This document shows positions 1 through 5,679 of a stretch of 5,915 bases of DNA, in pieces. Position numbers and translations under genes: made by a program. Source of the stretch: Prolixibacteraceae bacterium (lineage in GTDB: Bacteria > Bacteroidota > Bacteroidia > Bacteroidales > Prolixibacteraceae). Every line of letters starts with the position of its first letter. The first letter of the stretch is position 1. The notes beneath the pieces are model-generated. The model ran no database searches and was not told the origin of the DNA. It saw only the letters and a program-made list of their open reading frames with translations. The stretch spans positions 1 to 5,915 of the forward strand of contig JAEUSS010000012.1 in the NCBI GenBank assembly GCA_016788685.1. Direction: 5' to 3'.

Positions 1-674
<674 letters not shown>

Positions 675-692
675 TTAGGGTTTAAAATCTAA
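675..692. repeat. Imperfect palindrome at the katG promoter (operator candidate)
   Basis: TTAGGGTTTAAAATCTAA pairs at 7 of 9 positions with its own reverse complement, centred on a perfect TTTAAA. It overlaps the edge of the proposed -7 element and the expected transcription start of katG, the position where a repressor would block transcription. The regulator is unknown; peroxide-responsive Fur/PerR-type or OxyR-type control is known for katG-like genes, but the match to any named box is not claimed. Confidence 0.35.
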
Positions 693-697
693 AGTTA
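690..697 (-). promoter_or_regulatory. Probable -7 promoter element of katG
   Basis: On the minus strand this reads TAACTTTA, 7 of 8 matches to the Bacteroidota -7 consensus TAnnTTTG, with 27 nt between it and the katG ATG. No TTTG is present at the expected -33 distance; that area is instead next to the inverted repeat at 710-721, which would fit an activator-dependent promoter. This is an inference from pattern and position only. Confidence 0.4.
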
Positions 698-709
698 ATT
701 GTTTCCGGC

Positions 710-721
710 GTAGGTTCCTAC
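710..721. repeat. Short perfect inverted repeat upstream of the katG promoter
   Basis: GTAGG-TT-CCTAC is a perfect 5-bp inverted repeat with a 2-bp spacer. Its near edge is 12 bp upstream of the proposed katG -7 element, close to where a -33 box would be and in a place suited to an activator. Short repeats of this length also arise by chance. Confidence 0.3.
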
Positions 722-982
722 CATGACACTAACTTACTGACAGAAAATGTGCTGTATTATTAAAAAGCCCGTTTTGCGAAGACCGGATTTAGCTCCGCCC
801 GGTGAAAGGCTCCGCGAACCGTTCAATGGGTCTGCTCCAGTAAAAAGGATTCTAAATTCCCGGGCAGGAAATGAAACATCAGATCGGGCAGGAAGAAAAT
901 GCCCATTCTTTTTTTGATCCGAAAGAAAAGCTCTTTAAGTTCGTGTCAACAAAGGGCACACATTCCAAGAGTATCCGCCAGC
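722..982. other. Intergenic DNA without a recognisable gene
   Basis: This is the part of the 320-nt gap between the DUF4159 stop and katG that lies beyond the katG promoter elements. No open frame here has codon or family support, and no tRNA or known ncRNA fold is apparent. It contains a 10-bp direct repeat (CGGGCAGGAA at 861-870 and 885-894), a weak inverted repeat ACCGG/CCGGT (782-786 and 799-803) and a 5-bp hairpin with a following T-run on the plus strand (886-915) that has no plus-strand gene before it. Confidence 0.6.
861..894. repeat. 10-bp direct repeat pair
   Basis: CGGGCAGGAA occurs at 861-870 and again at 885-894, 24 bp start to start, in otherwise featureless DNA downstream of the DUF4159 gene. 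The function is unknown. Confidence 0.5.
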
Positions 983-1636
983 TTATTGGTTAAACACAAA
1001 CGAAATAAGATTCGCCCCCATCTGCAAGGCTTTCCGTCGGGTATCTTCGGGGTCGTTATGAACCGAACGGTCTTCCCAGCCATCGCCCAGATCACTTTCG
1101 TAACTGTAGAAACACACCAGCCGTCCTTTGTACGTCAGGCCAAATCCTTGCGCGGGTTTGCCGTCGTGCTCGTGTATTTTGGGTAATCCGTCAGGGAAGC
1201 GGTATTTCTGGTTATAAATCGGATGATCGTGAGGCAATTTCGTAAAATCGAGTTCGGAGAATACTTTTTTCATCTCCCTCCTGATAAACTGATCGATTCC
1301 ATAATTGTCGCTGATATGCAGAAAACCTCCTGATTCGAGGTATTTGCGCAAATTGGCAGCTTCAGCATCAGAGAAAAAAACATTCCCGTGGCCAGTCAAA
1401 TCAACATACGGATAATTAAACAAATCTGCACTGCCGGGCTCCACCGTTCCGGGCTCCGGATCGATATTAGTTTTCAGGTTCTCATTACAAAAAGCAATCA
1501 GGTTGGGCAAAGCCGTCGGATTTGAATACCAGTCTCCGCCGCCGTTGTATTTCATAAGTGCGATTTTCACCGGACTTGTTTGCGGGAAAGCCAGCACCGG
1601 GCACATAATCAGGAGTATCAATCCAAGTTTCTTCAT
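983..1636 (-). CDS. Secreted DUF4159-domain protein
   Basis: The product is 217 residues from the chosen start and belongs to the DUF4159 family by its pattern of conserved blocks: KYNGGGDWYSNPTALPNL near residues 29-45, TGHG at 81-84, SGGFLHISDNYG at 102-113, LPHDHPIY at 134-141, and a long C-terminal block with GRLVCFYSYESDLGDGW at 171-187 and HNDPEDTRRKALQMGAN at 193-209. The family has no established biochemical role; its fold is predicted to resemble class I glutamine amidotransferase-like domains, and I see no proof of catalysis. The first about 19 residues (MKKLGLILLIMCPVLAFPQ) form a signal peptide without a lipobox, so export is likely. The frame continues upstream to an ATG at 1685-1687, but that start would bury the signal peptide behind 17 residues, and a promoter-like element at 1672-1679 lies inside the extension. 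In other Bacteroidota such genes often sit near MoxR/DUF58 genes; here it stands alone. Confidence 0.88.
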   Translation of the reverse strand: MKKLGLILLIMCPVLAFPQTSPVKIALMKYNGGGDWYSNPTALPNLIAFCNENLKTNIDPEPGTVEPGSADLFNYPYVDLTGHGNVFFSDAEAANLRKYLESGGFLHISDNYGIDQFIRREMKKVFSELDFTKLPHDHPIYNQKYRFPDGLPKIHEHDGKPAQGFGLTYKGRLVCFYSYESDLGDGWEDRSVHNDPEDTRRKALQMGANLISFVFNQ

Positions 1637-1671
1637 TTCAGGTAAAAGTAAAAGTACATTGCAATCTGTCC

Positions 1672-1679
1672 TAAAGTTA
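1672..1679 (-). promoter_or_regulatory. Possible -7 promoter element of the DUF4159 gene
   Basis: On the minus strand this reads TAACTTTA followed by G, the same nonamer TAACTTTAG seen upstream of katG, with 35 nt between it and the ATG at 1636. There is no clear -33 TTTG at the right distance. If used, it excludes the upstream start at 1687. Confidence 0.3.
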
Positions 1680-1731
1680 TCCTTCATCGGCTGATCAGAC
1701 GTTAAAAATAAGCTTTAATTGGATGTGTCAG

Positions 1732-1747
1732 CCAAATTCAGATTTGG
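1732..1747. repeat. Inverted repeat CCAAAT/ATTTGG in the divergent intergenic region
   Basis: CCAAAT (1732-1737) and ATTTGG (1742-1747) are a perfect 6-bp inverted repeat with a 4-bp spacer, between the two divergent genes. The same half-site sequence recurs in the tandem repeat at 1770-1787, so it may be part of one multi-site operator. Confidence 0.35.
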
Positions 1748-1769
1748 GATTACTCCGTTTTACTGAAAT

Positions 1770-1787
1770 ATTTGCCAAATTTGCCAA
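1770..1787. repeat. Tandem 9-bp repeat ATTTGCCAA x2
   Basis: ATTTGCCAA occurs twice head to tail with no spacer. Each copy contains or borders TTTGcCAAA, which is itself a near-perfect palindrome around one central base, so the stretch looks like two adjacent dyad sites. It lies about 100 bp upstream of the PLP gene start. Confidence 0.45.
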
Positions 1788-1820
1788 CTCAGATTCAAAT
1801 CAACAACCAACTTAACTCCC

Positions 1821-1837
1821 GATCAAACGTTTTGATC
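1821..1837. promoter_or_regulatory. Perfect palindrome, operator candidate for the PLP-enzyme gene
   Basis: GATCAAA-CGT-TTTGATC is a perfect 7-bp inverted repeat around a 3-bp centre, ending 49 bp before the PLP gene ATG and followed by a T-rich run. Its length and symmetry suit a dimeric transcription factor site. Read as RNA it would be a weak A/U-rich hairpin with a 3-nt loop followed by T-rich sequence, so a leader attenuator is the less likely alternative. I do not recognise it as a MetJ box or a SAM riboswitch element. Confidence 0.45.
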
Positions 1838-1886
1838 TTACTTATTTTTTTTGCAGAGTCAATTTTAACATCAAATTTTCCGGAAC

Positions 1887-3113
1887 ATGAAAAGTTTCAC
1901 TACCCGATCGCTCCATATACCATTTCCGAAGAAAGATCCGCACAATGCCCTGGCTATGCCGGTTTACGAATCGGTTGCGTTTGAGTTTGCTTCGTCGGAG
2001 GACATTGCCGCCAATTTCAGAGGTGAACTTCCGGCACATACCTATTCGCGCACGAGTAATCCGACCGTCGAATATTTTGAAACGAAGATAAAGGCGCTGA
2101 CCGGAGCCCATCACGCGCTGGCCGTGTCATCAGGCATGGCTGCCATTTCGGCTACGATGATGGCCATCTGCAAACAGGGAGACAACATCATATCGGGCAA
2201 GCACCTGTTCGGGCATTCGCTGGCTCTGCTCGAACAAAGCCTTTCGGCCTACGGAATGGAAACGCGCTTTGTTGACACGACCCAAACCGAACAGATCGAA
2301 GCACTGATTGACTCAAATACACGAGCCATATACTTTGAAACAGTAACCAATCCGCAACTTGAAATAGCCGACATCAGCCGTCTGGCCGACATTGCTGATA
2401 AACACGGCATCTTGCTCATTGCCGACAGCACCATCACACCGCCATCGGTTTTCAGCTCAAAATCGCTGGGTGTGCATATTGAAGTGATGTCGACTACCAA
2501 ATTTATTTCGGGCGGTGCTACTGCTGTGGGCGGCCTGATTCTAGATAACGGATTGTACGACTGGAACCAAAATCCGAATTGTCAGCCTCTGACCCAAAAA
2601 TTCGGGAAAGACGCTTTTGTTGCCCGTCTGCGGAAAAATTACTACCGGAATTTTGGCATGCCAATGACAGCACACTCAGCCAATTATATGATTGCCGGAC
2701 TTGATATTCTGGAATTGCGCGTTGAGCGCTGTTATCAGAATTGCCTGAAGCTTGGCAAATATTTTCAGGAAAACCCCAAGGTGACCCGCGTTGATTATCC
2801 CGGACTGAAAGATTCGGCATATTACGATTTAGCCCGGAAACAATTTGGCGGCATCCCCGGTTCGGTGATGACTTTTGACCTGGGAAGTCAGGCCGAATGT
2901 TTCCGTTTTATGAACCGGCTGAAGATTATCCGCCGCGCAACCAACCTGAACGACAATAAATCGCTGATTATTCACCCCTATTCGACAATTTACACTGAAT
3001 TTCCTGAAAGTGAACGCGCGAAAATGGGCATCCGACCAACAATGATGCGACTTTCGGTGGGCATTGAAGGCGCCGAAGATTTGATTGCCGACATGGAACA
3101 GGCACTAAGTTAA
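1887..3113 (+). CDS. PLP-dependent sulfhydrylase, Cys/Met metabolism (MetY/MetZ-like) family
   Basis: This 408-residue cytoplasmic fold-type I PLP enzyme belongs to the cystathionine gamma-synthase superfamily. Seen are YSRTSNPT (Tyr53 and Arg55, phosphate contacts from the partner subunit), the SSGMAAI cofactor loop at 81-87, Asp180 in IADST for the pyridine nitrogen, Schiff-base Lys205 in STTKFISGG, and Arg388 in MRLSVGIE for the substrate carboxylate. The GGATAVGGLILDNGLYDW stretch (209-226) and the AFVARLRKNYYRNFGMPMTA segment (243-262) resemble O-acetylhomoserine sulfhydrylase (MetY), which makes homocysteine from an acylated homoserine and sulfide. It is shorter than usual MetY (about 430). 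The usual cofactor-stacking Tyr of the LYGGT motif is Phe108 in HLFGHS. Exact substrate therefore cannot be fixed; a succinylhomoserine sulfhydrylase or a gamma-lyase remain possible. The ATG at 1887 fits the family N-terminus; no good ribosome site precedes it. No partner gene is co-directional, so it appears monocistronic. Confidence 0.9.
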   Translation: MKSFTTRSLHIPFPKKDPHNALAMPVYESVAFEFASSEDIAANFRGELPAHTYSRTSNPTVEYFETKIKALTGAHHALAVSSGMAAISATMMAICKQGDNIISGKHLFGHSLALLEQSLSAYGMETRFVDTTQTEQIEALIDSNTRAIYFETVTNPQLEIADISRLADIADKHGILLIADSTITPPSVFSSKSLGVHIEVMSTTKFISGGATAVGGLILDNGLYDWNQNPNCQPLTQKFGKDAFVARLRKNYYRNFGMPMTAHSANYMIAGLDILELRVERCYQNCLKLGKYFQENPKVTRVDYPGLKDSAYYDLARKQFGGIPGSVMTFDLGSQAECFRFMNRLKIIRRATNLNDNKSLIIHPYSTIYTEFPESERAKMGIRPTMMRLSVGIEGAEDLIADMEQALS

Positions 3114-3174
3114 ATAAACGCTGCCGGCGGCGAACTCAATCAACAGAAATCCGGATTACAAAAACCGGGATCTT

Positions 3175-3876
3175 CTATTCATTGAGCAAATTAAACGTAT
3201 GGCAGGCCACCAGCCCCGCCGTTTCAGTACGCAAACGGCTGTTGCCCAAACTGACCGGACGAAAACCGGCACTCAGCGCCATTTCAATTTCTTCGGAAGA
3301 AAAATCACCTTCAGGACCAATTAAAATCAGGTAACTCTGGTTGGGAAGAACCAAATCTTTAAGCAAATCGCGGTGCTGTTCCTCACAGTGGGCAATAAAT
3401 TTTTGCCCGTCAAAAGGCTGGCTGATCAAATCCTTGAATTTTGTAAGCTCATCAAGCCGGGGCAAATACGCTTTTAACGATTGTTTCATGGCCGAAACCA
3501 TCACTTTTTCCAGACGTTCAGCTTTAATTTCCTTCCGTTCAGAATGCCGGCAAAGCAGCGGAATTACCCGATCCAGGCCTATCTCAGTTGCCTTTTCCAG
3601 AAACCATTCGATCCGTTCGATATTTTTTGTCGGCGCAATAGCCATGTGAACCTGAAATTTCCGCAACCCAAAATTTAGTTCAGACCGGATTATCTTCACC
3701 GAACACCGTTTGGGATTCGGATCGGTTATTTCAGCCGTAAAATAACCGCCGCGGCCATCAACCAAAATAATCTGATCGCCCTTTTCGAGCCGCAAAACCC
3801 TCACACAGTGTTTCGATTCTGTTTCATCGAGCGTATATTGGCTTCCGGAGAGTTCAGGAGTATAAAAAATATGCAT
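3175..3876 (-). CDS. rsmE: 16S rRNA (uracil-1498-N3)-methyltransferase RsmE
   Basis: RsmE uses S-adenosylmethionine to methylate N3 of U1498 in helix 44 of 16S rRNA, near the decoding site of the 30S subunit. The 233-residue length is normal. The N-terminal PUA-like RNA-binding part (about 1-70) carries KHCVRVLR at 22-29 and VDGRGG at 39-44. The SPOUT methyltransferase domain follows, with APTKNIERIEWFLEKATEIG at 81-100, CRHSER at 109-114, IGPEGDFS at 186-193 and the knot motif LGNSRLRTETAG at 210-221; the last two form the SAM-binding trefoil knot. It starts 39 nt after the stop of the SixA-type phosphatase on the same strand, so the two are probably cotranscribed. It converges on the PLP gene with 61 nt between stops. 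The start at 3876 gives the expected MHIFY N-terminus. Confidence 0.97.
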   Translation of the reverse strand: MHIFYTPELSGSQYTLDETESKHCVRVLRLEKGDQIILVDGRGGYFTAEITDPNPKRCSVKIIRSELNFGLRKFQVHMAIAPTKNIERIEWFLEKATEIGLDRVIPLLCRHSERKEIKAERLEKVMVSAMKQSLKAYLPRLDELTKFKDLISQPFDGQKFIAHCEEQHRDLLKDLVLPNQSYLILIGPEGDFSSEEIEMALSAGFRPVSLGNSRLRTETAGLVACHTFNLLNE

Positions 3877-3915
3877 AGGTTTAAAATACAGGATTTAATT
3901 CGACAGCCCGATGAT

Positions 3916-4407
3916 TTACAGACTTTTGGGAATAAACTGAAATGCAACGTTCCCTTTTCTGGCGCCAACCTCTTCCCATTTTTCAACCGAAAAATCAATC
4001 GCGACAGTTGAACAGGTGGGCATATCGGCATTGAAATATTTTACCAGATTGTATACCAGGTAATAGGCCGTCGGGTTATGTCCAAAAACAGCAACCGTCT
4101 GCACATTGCCAGGCAATTGCTGCAACATCTCAACAAAACGCTGGGTGGTCAGTCCGTCATAAAGAATCTCTTCCTGACGAATAAAAGAAACGTTATACCC
4201 CAGATTCTTGCAAAAAATACGGGCGGTGTGCATAGCCCGGGTAGCCGGACTGGCAATTACCAATTCCGGAGCAACACCCATCTCTTTCAGCCGGGAACTG
4301 ATCTTTTCCGCATCGGCCATCCCGCGGTCTGTCAGATCCCGACGATAGTCATCATCATAGCCATAAGGAACTGACTTGGCATGTCGGACAATTATTACCC
4401 TTTTCAT
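3916..4407 (-). CDS. SixA-type histidine phosphatase family protein
   Basis: This 163-residue small histidine-acid phosphatase has the phosphoglycerate mutase-like fold. The active-site set is complete: RHAKS with phospho-acceptor His9 next to Arg8, Arg57 in SPATRAMHTA, an acid residue in QEEILYDG (Glu79/Glu80) and His110 in FGHNP. The short length, lack of a signal peptide, and the RHAKS and GHNP spacing match the SixA subgroup (COG2062). E. coli SixA removes phosphate from phosphohistidine on proteins, but family members act on varied small phosphoesters, so the substrate here is not known. The ATG at 4407 is 16 nt downstream of a good -7 element (4424-4431), giving a very short leader. It is the first gene of a probable two-gene operon with rsmE; the link between the two functions is unclear. 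Confidence 0.9.
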   Translation of the reverse strand: MKRVIIVRHAKSVPYGYDDDYRRDLTDRGMADAEKISSRLKEMGVAPELVIASPATRAMHTARIFCKNLGYNVSFIRQEEILYDGLTTQRFVEMLQQLPGNVQTVAVFGHNPTAYYLVYNLVKYFNADMPTCSTVAIDFSVEKWEEVGARKGNVAFQFIPKSL

Positions 4408-4423
4408 CGTTGGTCATTTTCTG

Positions 4424-4454
4424 CAAAATTAATTTATTTTTAATGCGCAGGAAA
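4424..4454 (-). promoter_or_regulatory. Bacteroidota-type promoter for the phosphatase-rsmE unit
   Basis: On the minus strand the -7 element is TAATTTTG (4431 to 4424), a full match to TAnnTTTG, and TTTC (4454 to 4451) stands in for the -33 TTTG (3 of 4) with a 19-nt spacer, which is the normal distance. Transcription would start near 4418, leaving about a 10-nt leader before the ATG at 4407. The -33 box lies within the hairpin sequence at 4445-4459. Confidence 0.6.
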
Positions 4455-4459
4455 TGCGC
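4445..4459. repeat. Inverted repeat GCGCA/TGCGC between divergent starts
   Basis: GCGCA (4445-4449) and TGCGC (4455-4459) form a perfect 5-bp inverted repeat with loop GGAAA; AATGCGC is also a direct repeat (4442-4448 and 4453-4459). It covers the -33 box of the leftward promoter and, as RNA on the plus strand, would form a hairpin ending 7 nt before the phosphoesterase ATG, with the only AGGAA-like ribosome site at the stem-loop edge. It could be an operator for both genes or a translational control element. Confidence 0.4.
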
Positions 4460-4466
4460 TTTTACC

Positions 4467-4976
4467 ATGAAACAAATTGGCTTATTATCAGATACACACG
4501 GAACTCTGAGTTCGCGTATTTTTAAATTTTTCGAACCGGTTGACGAGATCTGGCATGCCGGCGACATCGGGAACGCCGAAACTGCCGACCGCCTGTCGGC
4601 ATTCAAACCCTTACGGGCCGTATACGGCAACATCGATGATCAGGTTCTGCGCCGGATGTTTCCTGCTGACCAACGTTTTCTTTGTGAGCAGGTTGATGTA
4701 CTGATGACCCACATCGGAGGCTACCCGGGAAGGTATGAAGCCCGCGTGCGAAATCAATTCAGGATAAAAGCGCCGCAACTTTTTATTTGCGGACATTCAC
4801 ACATCCTGAAAGTTATTTTCGATCCGAAGTTCCACATGCTGCACATCAACCCCGGGGCTGCCGGGAATAAAGGTTTCCATAAAGTTTGTACGGCGGTAAG
4901 GTTTGTGATCGACGGAAAGAATATCAAAGACATGGAAGTACTTGAGTTTGAACGGACGGCTTTTCAGGAGATTTAA
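4467..4976 (+). CDS. YfcE/MJ0936-family metallophosphoesterase
   Basis: This 169-residue dinuclear-metal phosphodiesterase is of the calcineurin-like superfamily and probably cytoplasmic. All expected metal-binding motifs are present in order: LLSDTHG (Asp9, His11), HAGD (Asp33), YGNID (Asn55, with Asp57 after it), MTHIGG (His82) and CGHSH (His110, His112), followed by the family NPGAAG segment at 128-133. Relatives hydrolyse model phosphodiesters in vitro; the natural substrate is not known. The frame is open upstream to a TTG at 4410 and an ATG at 4443, but those add 8 to 19 residues with no family counterpart, whereas MKQIGLLSDTHG is the usual beginning. It is divergent from the SixA-type phosphatase gene, the two starts being only 59 nt apart. 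It ends 92 nt before msrA, too far to assume cotranscription. Confidence 0.92.
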   Translation: MKQIGLLSDTHGTLSSRIFKFFEPVDEIWHAGDIGNAETADRLSAFKPLRAVYGNIDDQVLRRMFPADQRFLCEQVDVLMTHIGGYPGRYEARVRNQFRIKAPQLFICGHSHILKVIFDPKFHMLHINPGAAGNKGFHKVCTAVRFVIDGKNIKDMEVLEFERTAFQEI

Positions 4977-5068
4977 CCTGATGCTGTTTTTGACACCACA
5001 CCGAAAAAACCCGCCAACCCCGTTCAACTTTTTAAGTCGCCGACTGTTTGGAAGTGAAAAGAACGATC

Positions 5069-5659
5069 ATGATCAAATTTCTTTTCATATTAATCCTCTT
5101 CACAACAATACAGATGACAAGTTCAGGACAAAAAGAAACAGCGACTTTCGGCGGTGGATGCTTCTGGTGTACCGAAGCCATTTTTAAAAGTCTGAAAGGA
5201 GTTGAAACCGTTGAGTCGGGCTATTCGGGCGGGGAAACAAAGAACCCCACCTATAAGGAAGTCTGCTCAGGAGAAACCGGACATGCAGAAGTGATCCAGA
5301 TCACCTTCAATCCGGCCGTAATCAGTTTTCGTGAACTGCTCGAAGTTTTCTGGCAAACGCACGATCCGACTACGCTGAACAGGCAGGGAGCCGATGTGGG
5401 AACACAATACCGATCGGTGATTTTCTACCACACCCCGGAACAAAAAGAAATTGCAGAACGTTTTAAAGCACAACTAAATAAAGAGAACATTTTTGGCAAA
5501 CCTGTGGTGACTGAGATCTCGGCTTTCGACAAATTTTACAAAGCCGAAAATTACCATCAGGACTATTTTGCAAATAACCGGACCCAAGGCTACTGCAAGT
5601 TTGTGATTGTTCCGAAGATTGAAAAATTCAGGAAAATTTTCAAGGATAAACTCAAATAA
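5069..5659 (+). CDS. msrA: Peptide methionine (S)-S-oxide reductase MsrA, exported form
   Basis: MsrA reduces the S epimer of methionine sulfoxide in proteins back to methionine. From the ATG at 5069 the product is 196 residues. Residues 1-21 ([21 protein letters not shown]) form a signal peptide with no lipobox Cys, so the enzyme should act in the periplasm or at the outer face. The MsrA domain begins at [15 protein letters not shown], with catalytic Cys31, then GYSGG at 51-55, [12 protein letters not shown] at 65-76 (Glu74, the general acid/base), [10 protein letters not shown] at 107-116 (Asp109, Tyr114), NYHQDYF at 161-167 and GYCKFVI at 174-180. Cys34, Cys66 and Cys176 are further cysteines; which ones recycle the catalytic thiol cannot be told from sequence. 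A TTG at 5048 would extend the frame by 7 charged residues before the signal peptide and is unlikely. No MsrB domain is fused. A YciI-like gene follows after 20 nt. Confidence 0.96.
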   Translation: MIKFLFILILFTTIQMTSSGQKETATFGGGCFWCTEAIFKSLKGVETVESGYSGGETKNPTYKEVCSGETGHAEVIQITFNPAVISFRELLEVFWQTHDPTTLNRQGADVGTQYRSVIFYHTPEQKEIAERFKAQLNKENIFGKPVVTEISAFDKFYKAENYHQDYFANNRTQGYCKFVIVPKIEKFRKIFKDKLK

Positions 5660-5679
5660 ACATCCCAATCCAACCTGTT

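Noticed and set aside
886..915. GGGCA/TGCCC hairpin followed by a T-run, like an intrinsic terminator on the plus strand
   Set aside because: The stem is only 5 bp and no plus-strand gene precedes it; in the minus direction, where the DUF4159 gene ends, there is no T-run after the stem.
899..1186. 95-codon plus-strand open frame over the end of the DUF4159 gene
   Set aside because: Most of it lies antisense to a well-supported conserved coding region, and its translation resembles no family I know.
1688..1886. SAM- or sulfur-sensing riboswitch in the leader of the PLP enzyme gene
   Set aside because: No recognisable SAM riboswitch core or long helices; the region shows short protein-site-like palindromes instead.
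1842..2114. 90-codon minus-strand open frame over the PLP gene start
   Set aside because: Antisense shadow of the conserved PLP enzyme; composition rich in Arg and no recognisable domain.
3114..3174. Possible bidirectional terminator between the convergent PLP gene and rsmE (GCCGGC at 3123-3128, palindrome AATCCGGATT at 3148-3157, CCGG at 3166-3169)
   Set aside because: No stem of useful length followed by a T-run in either direction; the short palindromes are GC-type chance matches.
4078..4374. 98-codon plus-strand open frame over the phosphatase gene
   Set aside because: Antisense to a gene with a complete active-site motif set; no family resemblance.
4977..5068. Promoter or terminator between the phosphoesterase and msrA (AGTC-GCC-GACT repeat at 5036-5046)
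   Set aside because: The 4-bp repeat is too short, no T-run follows, and no properly spaced TTTG/TAnnTTTG pair is present; whether msrA is read through from upstream remains open.
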